Assembly (NCBI GenBank): GCA_964036275.1
Contig: OZ038437.1
Span: 8,375,804 to 8,439,803, forward strand
DNA: 64,000 bases
Source of the DNA: Litoditis marina
Lineage: Eukaryota > Nematoda > Chromadorea > Rhabditida > Rhabditidae
Direction of reading: 5' to 3'
The notes below the pieces were generated by a model. That model was given only the letters and a program-made list of their open reading frames with translations, searched no databases and was not told the DNA's origin. The first letter of the stretch is position 1. Each line of letters begins with the position of its first letter. The position numbers were made by a program, and so were the translations under genes. Below are positions 34,191-45,464 of this stretch, one piece after another.

Positions 34191-36990
34191 AGTCCTTTTG
34201 TTCAATCGTCAGATCCATGTAAGTGTTTAAGTATTAACTGTCGCAGCTTGAAATACAAGGTTGATGATCTACGTATTCTCCTCTGTAACCTTCAGCCTGA
34301 TATAATCTTTCTACAAGAAACTTGGCTCGATAGTTCGGTTCCTGATGCGTCCGTTTTGTTCAATTTGCCCTACTCCCTACATCGTCTTGATCGCAACAGT
34401 AATGGTGGTGGCGTGGCTGTTGTATTCAAAGAACATTTATCTTGTCGTCTCATCTCTGATTTGTGCTACAAAAAAGGCAACATTTCATGCATTGTGGTAG
34501 AAATATTCGATAATAATGCCAAATGTATACGAGTTTTCAATACCTATCGACCTCCTAATATCAAGATGGCTGCATGCGACGAGTTCCTGACATATTTAGA
34601 CACTACTGTACCACAGAGTTCTGACAACGTCTTGCTAGTTGGAGATTTCAATTTGCATATCGATTGGAGTTCCCAAGTGGCATCAGGCAGAAACAAAAAA
34701 TATCTAGATTTGTTCTCTGATTTATCTCTCTGTCAGCTGGTGACAGATTCTACCTGTGGTGCTCGAATTCTTGATCTACTTCTCGTGGATGATGCGTGTG
34801 TGCTGAATAATGTACAACTCCTTGCACCGCTTTCGTCTTCTGATCATAGAATAGTTTCGTTTTATATTGATCTTAAATCCACTGTGCCTGCATTCTCATT
34901 GCCTACTCCTGACTTTCCACGAACAGACTTCGTTTCTCTTTGTCGTGAGCTGAAATCAGTTAATTGGATTGGAATATTCGATGGCTACCGGGATATCGAT
35001 GATGTCTATTCAAGATTTTGCTACGTTATGCACTTTCTGCTTTCTCGTTTCACTCCAATGAAATACATGCGACATCGTCCTCGAGTTTACCCTAAGAACA
35101 TTCAAAATTTAGCAAACTATAGATTGCTACTGTTTCGTAAAATTCATAACCCACCCACATTATTAAAATACAACTGTGTCTCACAAAGACTAGCAACTGA
35201 AATTAAGCGCTTCACTATTCTGCAAGAGCGTAAAATTATGAACGCGTCCTCTAAGAAATTTTATGCATTCGTCAAAAAAAAGACACAGATTAAAAAATCA
35301 GAAATCGTACTTACAGACGCCCAAAATTCCAAAGTGACATCAGATGAGCAAAAAGCTCAACTGATAGCTGACTATTTTAGTTCGGTTTTTATTAATGATA
35401 ATGGTGTTAATCCCACATTGACTGTCCCAAATAACCGTACATTGAGTTATTTTGTGATATTGCCATCAGACGTGTTTGCGGTGTGTAAAACGTTGAAATG
35501 TTCCTTATCTTTATCACCAGACGGTATCCCGCAAGCCATTTTCAAAGAATGTTACTCCGTCCTGACTGAACCTTTAGCCCACTTGTTCAACATTTCCCTA
35601 CAACTTGGCACTGCACCGAGCATCTGGAAAGAGTCTTTTGTAACCGCTGTCCCAAAGATCAAGAACCCGTTGAAAGCATCAGACTATCGGCCAATTAGTA
35701 TTACTTGTACTCCTTGTAAACTGATGGAAAGGTGTATCAAAAAGCCTCTCGAAGCTTGGTTAGATGCTAATTCTATATTACCAAAGGAACAATTTGGTTT
35801 TCGCCCAGGCATGTCAACCTCTCACCAAATGCTTGATTACACTGATAGTCTCTTGAAAACCATGTCCGCCGGTTCGAATGTAGATGTGGTGTACTATGAT
35901 GTGGCCAAGGCGTTTGGTACTGTGTCTCACGACAAGGTGTTGTACATCCTAGACAAATTAGGTGTCAGAGGAAATTTGTGGAGATAGCTCTCTTCGTTTC
36001 TGAAAAACCGATCCTGCAAAGTCAATATAAATGGCGTTTTCTCATCTCCCTTTGATGTAGTGAGCGGTGTACCGCAAGGTTCTGTTCTGGGTCCAATTCT
36101 TTTTTTGATCTATCTTTTCGATTTGCCTAAGGTTTGTTCATCTTCTCGTGGTGTGCGACTGTTCATGTTTGCTGATGATCTCAAAATGTTCAAAACTATT
36201 CGAACTCATTCTGATACAAACATCATGCAAGCAACTATCGACTCTTTAGTTTCCTATATGACAGTTCGACAACTTAAACTGTCAGCAACCAAAACCCGTG
36301 TAATGCATTTTGGAAAAAGTAACCCTCTTCATCAGTACATTCTCTACGATCATACGTACCTTGAAACAGCAGAAACTATGAAAGACCTTGGTATTCTAGT
36401 TAATAGTCGTGTCTCATTCACTGCTCACATCGAAAATTTGACTAGGAAAGCGAGATGTGTTTTGTTCATTATCTTTAGACTATTTGTAACACCAAACTCA
36501 AAATGTTTGATAGGATTGTACAAATCTTTTGTATTGCCTATTCTTGAGTATGGGTCGACTGTATAGGAGTCCTTACCTCAAAAAAGACATCTCATGCATT
36601 GAAAACGTTCAACGTACTTTTACTCGAATACTCTACTGTAAACTGAACAGAGTCTCACCAAGAAACGCACCTTCATACGAAAATCGATTAAACATGTTCA
36701 AACTAGAGTACCTAGCTGTAAGAAGAGTGAAAATAGACCTGTTCAATTTCAAACAAATTTTGGAAATTAGGTCACCTTTAAAATTTTCCAACTTTTTTGT
36801 TTTGCGCCCAACCGGAGGCCGGACTAGTCGATTTGAAGTTCAAATAGACTTCACCAAATTCAATCCATACTATCACTCGTATTTTATGAGAGTTAGTCGT
36901 TGGTCCAGTTTCCTACCTGTGTCATTCTATCGTACGAACATGTCTGTTACTGAACAGCGAGAGTTTCTCTCCAAGATACAAGTGTTATGA
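34191..36990 (+). pseudogene. LINE ORF2: APE endonuclease and reverse transcriptase, broken
   Basis: The endonuclease is complete in appearance: SINCRSL, FLQETWLD, GGGVAVVF, VGDFNLHIDW and SSDHRIVSF carry the expected catalytic residues. The reverse transcriptase shows DYRPISI, EQFGFRPG, YYDVAKAFGTVSH, SGVPQGSVLGP and the FADDLKMF catalytic pair. The AFG where AFD is usual is a substitution in motif A. A TAG at 35985-35987 interrupts the frame shortly before SGVPQGS. A one-base insertion near 36562-36567 shifts the C-terminal part (SPYLKKDISCIENVQRTFTR) into another frame. No ATG opens the frame near its start, so translation may have relied on reinitiation after ORF1. Confidence 0.85.
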
Positions 36991-37558
36991 TTTGATAAAT
37001 TTATTCTATTTGAAATTTCAGTTATTGCTTTTCCTGTCAAGTCATGGTTCCCGTTCTCTGTCCAAGAATATGCAGTTCCCAAAGAAAACTCCTGTTCTAT
37101 TCTCACGTCAAGAAAATGATAGTCATGATAGTGGTTGTGGCACTACAAAAAACTATCGCCGCTAACTTCTATAAGCAATAGCAATCGAACTCGATATCAA
37201 ATCATTCACTTTATTCCAGCTATATCACAGTGTGTACTGATTGAACGATTGATTGTACTGCCCCGTCTCATTTCATTTATAGTCCTAGAGGGAGAGTTTG
37301 GGTGCAGCATGTTTTCGTTAGAGGGTAAAACTGTTTGAAAGTTTTCTATCACTACTTCCTAGGTATATAGGTGGTCACAAATGTCATTTTTGTCGTATTA
37401 GGTAAAATTGGACGACATTCGTGTCTATAATGTGTTAGAGGAGTTGCTGTCCGCTGTATCTCTGATCTACGAAATTGTTGTGGGATAAGTGGACAACGTT
37501 GCTTACCTACCGAAGATCGACATGGGAGCGCATTGTTGGATGCATGATCGAAGTACTT

Positions 37559-38616
37559 CAAATGATCTTTTTATTTATTTATTTATTTATTTAATACGCT
37601 CGAGGCGCGCTAAATGAGAAAAAAACATACATGAAGAGAAATGCATACATAGGTTGATGTCTGATTAGCAAACTTGCATTGGGGCCAAATCAATATCAGT
37701 CGCACGAAGAGCAATATACAAACACAAACTACGTGACAATTGTGACAAATCTGTTGAATATTAGCCAAAAATATAGCCAAAACAGTAAATTATTGGTGAA
37801 GGCGGAAATTATACAATTCGAAGTAACGATCAGATACAAACTTTTGGTCCTTATAATGCAGTTTACGGAATAAAGCATATAGGTCTGGAACATAGCCACC
37901 ATTGTCCCAGATTTGGCGAAGACGTTTTACCATTTTATCATGAAAATCATCAAATTCGACAATATCTTCACTAGCAAGGGATTCATCATCACTAGATTCT
38001 TCTGTGGGTACCTTTACAGGCGAAGTTGTTTCGGCGACGCTTTCTTTTGTTTCGGCGGGGGCTGGCGTAGTTTGTAGTGTGATCGGAACAGCTGCGGTGG
38101 CATCTCGTTTGGCCTGTCTGGCGAGGAATCCGGCCCTTCGCTGCTCCGGAGTTTCGAACTTGCGAACATGGAAAGTAGACAATGACGAATCACGTTTCAT
38201 AGCATCAGATAGATCAATAAGACGTGGAAAGGGCACATCTTCTTTGATAGATATTTTGAGTGGACGTGGAGATTTATCTTGACGGAGTTTCCCCAAACGG
38301 TGAAGTATATTGATGGACAAAGGAGAGATAGAAATCAAATTGAAGATAGAATTCACCTTTTCAGTCGTATTTGAGTCCTCTGGGAGACCGTAGATTGTAA
38401 GGCAACGGCGATCCTGGAAGCGCTGTATCTCCGATTGAATAATAGTGGGAATAGAATGGACGATGGTGTCGAGTTTCTTGTTGAGTGTTTTTATTTCACT
38501 CAAAATGGTGGAAAAATGGGTTCGAAGTGGTACCATTTTTGGACGAGGGGTTGGCATATCAATCAATCGGGAGAGGGTCACCTCACACGACCGAGACAAG
38601 GGGTGGACTCGATTAA
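37559..38616 (-). mobile_element. ORF1-only non-autonomous LINE (half-LINE) with target duplication
   Basis: A 15-bp duplication ATGATCGAAGTACTT flanks the element exactly (37544-37558 and 38617-38631). On the minus strand it consists of a short leader, one long ORF, a 3' UTR and a TAAATAAATAAATAAATAAA tail. No endonuclease or reverse transcriptase is present. A second, truncated copy of its 3' end is at 16735-16975. Mobilisation would need enzymes from another LINE that recognises the same 3' end. Confidence 0.82.
37790..38557 (-). CDS. LINE ORF1-type RNA-binding protein, intact
   Basis: I start at the ATG at 38557, inside the element; an upstream in-frame ATG at 38647 lies beyond the target duplication and is ruled out. 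The ~255-residue protein has a heptad-like segment (LSEIKTLNKKLDTIVHSI), then an RRM-like domain starting RRCLTIYGLPED. This continues through NILHRLGKL, SPRPLKISI and RKFETPEQRRAGFLARQAKR, as in CR1/Sam-type ORF1 proteins. An acidic stretch (EESSDDESLASEDIVEFDD) and a C-terminal WDNGGYVPDLYALFRKLHYK segment follow. The frame is intact, suggesting recent insertion or selection. Role: RNA binding and nucleic-acid chaperoning for retrotransposition. Confidence 0.75.
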   Translation of the reverse strand: MPTPRPKMVPLRTHFSTILSEIKTLNKKLDTIVHSIPTIIQSEIQRFQDRRCLTIYGLPEDSNTTEKVNSIFNLISISPLSINILHRLGKLRQDKSPRPLKISIKEDVPFPRLIDLSDAMKRDSSLSTFHVRKFETPEQRRAGFLARQAKRDATAAVPITLQTTPAPAETKESVAETTSPVKVPTEESSDDESLASEDIVEFDDFHDKMVKRLRQIWDNGGYVPDLYALFRKLHYKDQKFVSDRYFELYNFRLHQ

Positions 38617-38789
38617 ATGATCGAAGTACTTTATTGCCGAGATACATGACTGACCTTCACACCCTCAAAAACAACACCAATGAATCACCTCCTTATTACT
38701 AAAACTTTGTGACCACTTATCTCTTCAATCTGACGCATGACACAACCAACATTCATACCGTCTTCATCTAAGAAAACGTGCTAATCTGA

Positions 38790-39050
38790 ATGATCTCTTC
38801 AAAAACAAATGTTCATATTTGGCCATCAGTATTGTCCTACAAACTGGTACAATCATCGTTTCAATTGTGCAGTACTGCAACTGCAACAATGCGTATTATA
38901 CAATCAGCGCGTAACAGAGTAAACAATACTCTACATTTTATTCTTTCTCCTAAAGCTACAATCATAGTTTGTAGTGCCACATATACCAATGTGGAAAGAC
39001 ACGTGTTCAATCGCGAATAAACATTCTATTCTATTCTATTCTATTCCCCA
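38790..39050 (+). mobile_element. LINE 3' end with (ATTCT)n tail
   Basis: The segment ends GACACGTGTTCAATCGCG, then AATAAACATTCTATTCTATT. Shorter copies with the same end lie at 39385-39478 and 56330-56460. It belongs to a different LINE family from the one at 33480. Confidence 0.6.
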
Positions 39051-39174
39051 TTAATACAGGTCTCAGAAAATCCAGTTCAGAGAGAGGCAGAGTTGCTTAG
39101 TTTGCCTGCGGTCTTATCTCGCTTTTTTAGTACCCAATGGGTTAAGTGAAATGTTCTCCTTCTTCTCCAGAAAA

Positions 39175-39907
39175 ATGAGGCTTTCCGTGGTTCTGTTGGC
39201 ACTTCTGTCAGTTTTCACGATGGTTGCTGCCGAAAATGTGTGTGCAAGATTCTTCGAGGGAGTAAGAGGAAGAATAGAGGCCAACAGAAAGTGTCACCAG
39301 ACTTGCCCTACGGTGAGAATAATGTGTACAGAAATAGTTACAATAGAATTGTTTTTTTTTTATTTCTATCTTCTATGTCTCCATTTTCTCGTAATTGGAG
39401 TGCCACATATACCACCAATGTAAAAAGACACGTGTTCAAACGCGAATAAACATTCTAATAACTCCATTCTATTCCTCCTAGTCTTATAAGAACAAAAGTT
39501 TTTGACCCCCGCGTTAATTCCGACAGAAAACAATGCAGGGTTAAAACTAAGTTTGAACAGGAGTGAACACGGTACAAACTGCAATTACGGCCGTTCAGAG
39601 TACGTTCGCTAGGAGAACCCGGAACCTTTATCCTATCCTGCGTCTCTCGCTCTGCCTCACTATTTCGCGCCGTTCGTATCCCGGCGGAATGTGAGAGCAG
39701 AGAAATAGTGTGTGTTTGAAGAGATGCAGGATGGGATGGAGGAGCCGGGATCTTCTAGCATACGTATTCAGAGCTAAATTTAGCGTGTAAACTCGCTCAA
39801 CCCAAAGCGAACCCAATAAACTTTACATTTTTGAGGGCCGGTATGGTGCATGCAGGGACTCAACGAGCTGTATATGTGCAAAAGGAGGATTTTGTTCCGA
39901 TACATAA
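39175..39907 (+). CDS. cremycin-like CSalphabeta peptide 4, seven-cysteine variant
   Basis: The start at 39175 follows a TTCTCCAG acceptor; an in-frame ATG at 39151 lies before that acceptor and is rejected. Exon 1 (39175-39312) encodes the signal peptide (MRLSVVLLALLSVFTMVAA) and ENVCARFFEGV with three Cys, ending at GTGAGA. Exon 2 (39836-39907) encodes GRYGACRDSTSCICAKGGFC and three more residues. Spacing is C-x16-C-x3-C-x7-C-x5-C-x-C, then a seventh Cys. The FDKGG core of the siblings is lost. The acceptor reads TTTTTGAG, a GAG instead of the near-universal CAG. The intron holds a LINE tail and a MITE. AATAAA is at 39911. An odd cysteine could allow dimerisation. No promoter block is visible. 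Confidence 0.7.
39385..39478 (+). mobile_element. LINE 3' end fragment in the intron of peptide gene 4
   Basis: It shares GTGCCACATATACCA and GACACGTGTTCAAACGCG followed by AATAAACATTCT with the copy at 38790-39050. It is severely 5'-truncated. Confidence 0.6.
39597..39772. mobile_element. CATACGTACTC foldback MITE, copy 4
   Basis: Inverted arms GAGTACGTTCGCTAGGAG and TCTAGCATACGTATTC surround CTGCGTCTC and GAGATGCAG. It lies in the intron of peptide gene 4. Confidence 0.7.
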
Positions 39908-40548
39908 AGTAATAAAGATTCTGAATGAGGAGTGACTAGAATGAATGAGGAGTGGCTATTTTGTTCCAAACTAATAATGTTTAAGAGAAGTCCAGTCATG
40001 TGACGTCAATCGGGCGCAGCGCGGAGCGCTGCGCAGATTAGTTTTTCTTCAGAGGTCTGCAGACATTCCAAAACAGTTTATTACATTTTTCTTCAAAGAA
40101 CGTGGATCATTTTATTAGATATTTGCATGAATCATTGAAAGGGCAATACGTCTACAAGACATTGAGTTCACGTTCCAAGTAAAATTTGTTGAGAGGAGAT
40201 AGAGGGCCCCCCGCAAAAATAGCTTCCTTGCGGGGCGGCGGCGGCGGCGACGACAAAAGTGTCCGCCTCCTCAAATCTCGGCATAGTTTCGCTCAAAATT
40301 AACTTATTCCAAAAATTCTTACACTGTTAAAAAGCTATAAAAAGTTAAGGTATACGTATTTTTCAGGTATGCCTGAAATTGGAATATTACGTGTGCGAGG
40401 GCCGAAAATGGTCTCGCGAAAAATCATGGATAGACCGGTTTCGTGAAAATGAAAAAAAGATTTAACGTGTAGTAGGAAGACGTTTTCCAATAAAGAACTC
40501 ATGACAGGCGGGTGCAGCTTGATTTTCACTTCTATTCACATGTCTGAA

Positions 40549-40615
40549 TGGCGGATTGGATTAAAGCTCTATTCACGCACGGCGAACGAGGGTTCGATTC
40601 CTGCCTGGAGCACAA
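40549..40615 (+). other. solitary tRNA-like sequence
   Basis: It contains a box A-like TGGCGGATTGG and a perfect box B GGTTCGATTCC followed by CTGCCTGGAGCAC. The distance between boxes is short for a tRNA and the stems do not pair. Probably a tRNA-derived repeat fragment. Confidence 0.45.
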
Positions 40616-40799
40616 AAGCTGCTCTCACTTGAACTAGGTTACAACAACGCCAATCGTTCTGAACTACGGCGCCGATAAAAACTCCAATAGAACCTCATAA
40701 CATTCCTTGTTTAGCTTATTGTTCAAAATTATCGTTTTTATCAAAAATGACCGTTACTTCTTAACTATAGAAAAAGAGTTCAATTCGTATAAAAAACGG

Positions 40800-41240
40800 G
40801 TGTAAAGAAAGTAGAGATTAGTTTTGGATGAAACGTGTACAATAAATATGAAAGAAGTCCAATAAAAATGTTTTGAGGAAAAGGCAAATCTCGCTTTTCT
40901 TGAAAAAATACAGGCACCGTAGCAAAGTCATGCATATTGTGAGCTCAACCTGATAGAGGACCTGGTCACATTCTGGCCACATAGTTGCCAACTCTGTAGG
41001 TAAAAGCATAGTGCAGGTGACCCAAACTTTTGCGAGATGGTGACCAGATAGTTCAGCTCAAAGGTGACCTAAGCTAGATCATTGTGAGTCGCCGCAGTCA
41101 GAAGTTTTCTTTTCGGTAACAAAAAAAAACCGAGCGAGATTAGCTTTTCCTCAAAATATTTTTATTGGACTTCTTTCATATTTCTTGTACACGTTTCATC
41201 CAAAACTAATCTTTACTTTCTTTACACCTGTTTTTTATAC
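40800..41240. mobile_element. foldback element with a MITE in its loop
   Basis: Arms of about 100 bp are inverted: GAAGTCCAATAAAAATGTTT on the left and AAATATTTTTATTGGACTTC on the right, continuing outward through ACGTGTACAATAAATATG and its complement. The loop contains a GCACCGTAGCAAAGTCATGC element related to 52590-52750. Confidence 0.7.
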
Positions 41241-41694
41241 TAATTCGAATATGGTTCTCACAGACAGCACTGCCATTGGATGGCTACGAAAGCAAATTAG
41301 CATGAATTTCAATAAGTTCCCACCAGGTAGTTTTAGCTAGTCTGCGTCTCTTTGACTTGTATACTCTCACGGAAAAGGTCAATTGGCCGAGTCAATGGAA
41401 AAGTGACGAGAAAGTTTCTAAAAGTTCCTATGTTTTACTTAGAAGTGTTGATACAACAAGCACACTGTTGGAACTGGAACTTGGTTTGGAACTGTTTATT
41501 GGAGAGTGATCGGGGTATTTATATCCATTTCCCAGACAGCGTGAAGCGTCTTTCAGAAGCGTAGACTGCACTTGTTCTTCTTGACAGGATGGCTTGACTC
41601 GCTTCTTCTTCTTGTTCTCTTCTTTCTGGTCGTTCTCGGAATGAAAGCGGTCTGTGCCATAACAGTTTTTGCGCATAACTTGTATCACAAATGT

Positions 41695-42945
41695 TTTTTT
41701 CCTTTTCACGTTCCATAACTCTTCTTCTTTGTTTCAAAGAATCAAATCCTTATGTAAATTCGCTGCTGTTTGTTGAAAATATTTTTCAAGCCGTTCGAAA
41801 CTTCATTTGTATTCCTTCATTGATAAATTCCATTATAAACATTAAGAAGTAGCACAAGAAATAATCATATTTACTTTAGTTTGGAAGCACTCTCTCATGT
41901 CAAAGTTTCTATTGAGAAAACTGAAGGGATGATGAAACGCTAAATTTCTAAATTTATTGGCTAAATCGCGCGCAGCGCGAAGCGCGGTGAATGAGTCACT
42001 ATGATTCAACAAAAAGTAGTATACTTGACGTAAATGCTTTTCCAAGTGAAAAGTGGAACAAGATCAGTGGCCCAACTCATTTTGATCCCAACCCCCTGTA
42101 TCCCAACCTGCGTCTCTTCGAACACACAGTCTTTCACAGTCCATCATCCCGCCGGGGTTCCAGTCTCGGGCACTTTTTGCGCAGAGCCTCAAACATACGC
42201 TATTTCTCTGCTCTTACATTCCGCCGGCATACTAGTGGCGCTAAATAGTAAGGCAGAGCGCGAGTCAGAAAACGGCAAATATACCTCAGAGTCCGTAAGC
42301 TAGAAAATCCCGGCAGCTTCATCTCATCCTGCGTCTCTCGCTCTGCCTTACTATTTCGCGCCACTCGTATCTCGGCGGGATGTAAGTGCAGAGAAATAGC
42401 GTATGTTTGACGAGACGTAGAATGAAATGAAAGTGCCGAGATCTTCTAGCATAATTACTCAGAATGATGAATTTCAATACTAAAAAAGAATATTGAAACC
42501 ATGCAGTGCCTAAACAAAACGAAAAATCAGATTTATAAAGCGTGAAGATAACGCACGTGTGTGTTAGACATTTTCCGTGACACAACGAGAAACAAGATCA
42601 AAAACTATAAAGTGAATGAGCGAGAAAAATAAATTTAGCCTTTTGAGCCATAAATTTAGCCAATTAATTTAGAAACTTATCGTTTTATCATCCCTTCAGT
42701 TTTATCAATTGAAACTTTTTGACATGAGAGAGTGCTTCCAAACTAAAGTGAATATGATTATTTCTTGTGCTACTTGTTAATGTTTATAATGGAATTTATC
42801 AATGAAGGAATACAAATGAAGTTTCGAACGGCTTGAAAAATATTTTCAACAAACAGCAGCGAATTTACATAAGGATTTGATTTATTGAAATAAAGGAGAA
42901 GAGTTATGGAACGTGAAAAGGAAAAAAAAGTTTGTGATACAAGTT
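41695..42945. repeat. ~290-bp inverted repeat around a MITE-filled loop
   Basis: The left arm (41695-41985) and right arm (about 42650-42945) are inverted copies; for example CACGTTCCATAACTCTTC on the left matches GAAGAGTTATGGAACGTG on the right. The loop holds a double CATACGTACTC MITE (42085-42465). Parts of the arm recur near 29610, 47790, 52975, 57780 and 60740. Confidence 0.75.
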
Positions 42946-43440
42946 ATGCGGGTGTTTATTCGAAATGAAAAAAAAGAGATTCAGAGAGACAGATGGAGAT
43001 ATATACATGAAAAGGGGGAACAGAACAGTATAACGTCTACATCTCAGAATCTAGGGTCTAGTAGCCTTAGGAAATAAACGAACGGTCAGAAGTGAAGTGA
43101 ATCTCAACCTTTTACGGCAAGTATGAGATTCGTTGGTTATTTTATGTACGTTACAACTGATTGCAATTAGGATTGTAATCTTATATGTTTTCAACCTTCC
43201 TTTCATTCACATAACTCTATCGTTGTAACATTGAGATTGAGTGTGCGATAAATGATCTACATTTACCCTAACACTCGGTTCAACAGAATAGCTATAGGGT
43301 ACCAAATGATCTAGATGTAATTGCTATAACTCGGTCAAAACTTTTTTAATCTTAAAGCTTTCTGTGTATCATTTCTGGGTAGTTGTTCCATACTTTTGTA
43401 GAATCCGACATAATTCTATTCTTTTCTTCATGTTTTGCAG

Positions 43441-43557
43441 TTGTACAGTACATCTGACAAGGCCACGTCAGCAACTGTATCGACATGTTAATGGAATAAA
43501 AGGGTTTGGTGGGTGTTGGAATAAAAATGAGAAAGACTGCATAAAAGGCACGGTCGG
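43441..43557 (+). promoter_or_regulatory. conserved upstream block of peptide gene 5
   Basis: The most complete version: TTGTACAGTACATCTGACAA, then GGCCACGTCAGCAACTG, GTTAATGGAATAAAAGGG, GGTGTTGGAATAAAAATGAG and CTGCATAAAAGGCACGG. The TATA-like box is about 400 bp upstream of the ATG. Confidence 0.72.
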
Positions 43558-43734
43558 AACGGAAATTTCATTGTGTTTCATCGTTTTTTATCTCAATCAG
43601 TCTAAACTGTTGCAGCTAAAATATCTGGTTCACATTTTTAATACACTAATTCCTAAAAACATGATGATGTACACTCGTACCCACCACTCCTAATCACTCA
43701 GCTAGTTTTCAGCCATTCAACTAACCACTTCTGC

Positions 43735-43850
43735 AACCACGAGAGAGTGCAGATCACAAAGACCTAGCCTGTCTCAACCTGTCTGCGGCCTCATTGACCT
43801 GCGCGCTCTATGTCTCTATGCTCGCGTTTGTAGTTAGCCAAACTTTACAA
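43735..43850. mobile_element. CTGCACACTCTCTCG foldback MITE upstream of peptide gene 5
   Basis: The arms ACGAGAGAGTGCAGATC and TTGACCTGCGCGCTCTATG surround TGTCTGCGGCCTC. It lies about 95 bp before the ATG, between the promoter block and the coding start. Confidence 0.65.
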
Positions 43851-43943
43851 AATAGATTCAATATTTATGAGGATCTTGTAGAATGCCTCAAAAACAGGGC
43901 GTTAGACGTTAGACGTTCTTTCATAAGTGTTATTTTCAGAAAA

Positions 43944-44791
43944 ATGAAGCTGTTCGTGGTTCTGTTCGCGCTTCTGTCGGTTTTCATGATGGCCGCTGCC
44001 GATCATGTCTGTACCGGATTCGACAAAGGAGGAAATGAGAGAAGCGAGGCACATAAGAAGTGTGATGCCACTTGCGACTGGGTGAGAATATCAGTTATGG
44101 TTTTAGCTGGGAAAAACTGAATAGTCACGTAAAGTCTGCATTCTAATGAGGTATCCGGCTCTTTGTCATCGCACGTTTCTGAGCTCTACTATGTCAAACA
44201 TGTTCTACGTGACTGCGCAATGGACTAACAGTATATTTAGTTCCCAACTCAACCAGTAAAAGTGTTGCGTCACTGCCACATCTCTCTCGCGTAGCGCGCT
44301 CAGAAATACAGGAGCCGTTTTTCTGTCATTAAGCAAGCGACGAAAACGAGAGAAAGTGCAGATCAATGAAGCCGTAGACAGGCAGGGACAGTCTGCATCT
44401 CTCTGATCTGCACACTCTCTCGCCGAGGTCGCTCGAAAAGTGGCTTGCTAACTGACAAGGAGTTGTCTTAGTTGTAAGCTGATATGGCGCCGGCTTGGCA
44501 TATTGTTCACAAAATCAATAACCTTTCGAACAGTCGGATGAGAATCTGACCCACTAATCAAGCTGTCATTTAATTGTTTAGGCTTCAGTTCTGATGTGCC
44601 GTGAACTACCATAATTGTCAATTTCATATAGATTGCCATTGATAATTGGAATGGAAATTGGGCCGGTTAAATACTGTCCGTTCAAGTCCTCTTGCCGGAT
44701 CATGTATTGTCTCCACCAACAATATTCATTTCAGGGCGCAATTGGTAGATGCAGAAGCGCAACATACTGTAAATGTAGTACACGTATGTAA
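43944..44791 (+). CDS. cremycin-like CSalphabeta peptide 5
   Basis: This is the best-formed member. Exon 1 (43944-44081) starts four bases after TATTTTCAG and ends at GTGAGA. It encodes MKLFVVLFALLSVFMMAAA, then DHVCTGFDKGG through CDATCDW. Exon 2 (44735-44791) follows CATTTCAG and encodes GAIGRCRSATYCKCSTRM. The 64-residue precursor has C-x16-C-x3-C-x7-C-x5-C-x-C. This is the CSalphabeta arrangement: a helix carrying C-x3-C, then a strand carrying C-x-C. The mature part is basic. The likely role is a secreted antifungal or antibacterial peptide. AATAAA is at 44842. A satellite-related element and a MITE lie in the intron. Confidence 0.87.
44115..44250. mobile_element. satellite-related foldback element, copy 3
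   Basis: Read left to right: GAATAGTCACGTAAAGTCTG, CATTCTAATGAGGTAT, GTCATCGCACGTTTC and AACATGTTCTACGTGACTG, ending near ACTAACAGTATAT. This is the reverse orientation of the 64-bp unit. It lies in the intron of peptide gene 5. Confidence 0.65.
44280..44465. mobile_element. CTGCACACTCTCTCG foldback MITE in the intron of peptide gene 5
   Basis: Inverted arms ACGAGAGAAAGTGCAGATC and GATCTGCACACTCTCTCG. The end AAGTGGCTTGCTAACTGAC is diverged from the consensus. Confidence 0.65.
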
Positions 44792-45464
44792 TGTGTGCCT
44801 AGACGAAGTTAAACATTGGTTTGAACTGGTTTGTACACAGAAATAAATAAATTATTGATTCTATGTTTCAAGACGAAGACTGTCTATGTGGTTCCGTATT
44901 CACTTATAATTATCACATTCAGAAACATTGCATCACTGTGAGTGGCTGGTTAAAAACCGAATGAGCATGGAACTTAATGAGTTCGCAAGTGTCTCAGCTA
45001 GTCCGCGTCTCTCTGATCTGTACACTCTCTCGTTAACGGTTGGCCAGATCGCTAGAAAAGCGAAGAGGAAGTGTGTATGAATAACGTTTACACGTCATGT
45101 CTTATTACAAATACTTTGGATAATGGTCAGATACTGTTCTTATGAGCATAAAAAACTGCTCACAGAACGTTTGATTTGATTCCTCCTTCTTTCAAAACAT
45201 AATTGGACATTTAAAAAAGAATTTCGATGTTCCATGCAAGTCAAATAATGCGGGAACGAGATCTTTAGTGAGCCTCCTTGGCAAATTGTTGAATATTGTG
45301 TTGGTATTAATTAAAGGGTGTGAAGAAACTTCGCCACTGAAAATTACAGAGCGTAGCACCTCTTGTTTGGTTCCATAAAATCAACGATTATCACTGATTT
45401 ATTGTTACTGAAATTTATTGCAATACAGTTTCTTTAATGTTGAAGCCACAGTTCTTCCCAATCT

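Larger units (their letters stand above)
33480..37135 (+). mobile_element. CR1/Sam-type LINE, 5'-truncated
   Basis: The element encodes the end of an ORF1, then an ORF2 with an APE endonuclease and a reverse transcriptase. It ends after two copies of an ATGATAGTC/G repeat near 37110-37130, as CR1-like elements end in short repeats rather than poly(A). It starts inside ORF1, consistent with 5' truncation. Two lesions in ORF2 make it inactive. Confidence 0.85.

Noticed and set aside
38558..38647. Upstream ATG for the ORF1-only element
   Set aside because: It lies outside the 15-bp target duplication, so it is not part of the element.
39151..39174. Earlier in-frame ATG for peptide gene 4
   Set aside because: It lies upstream of the TTCTCCAG acceptor and would spoil the signal peptide. 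All siblings start just after the acceptor.
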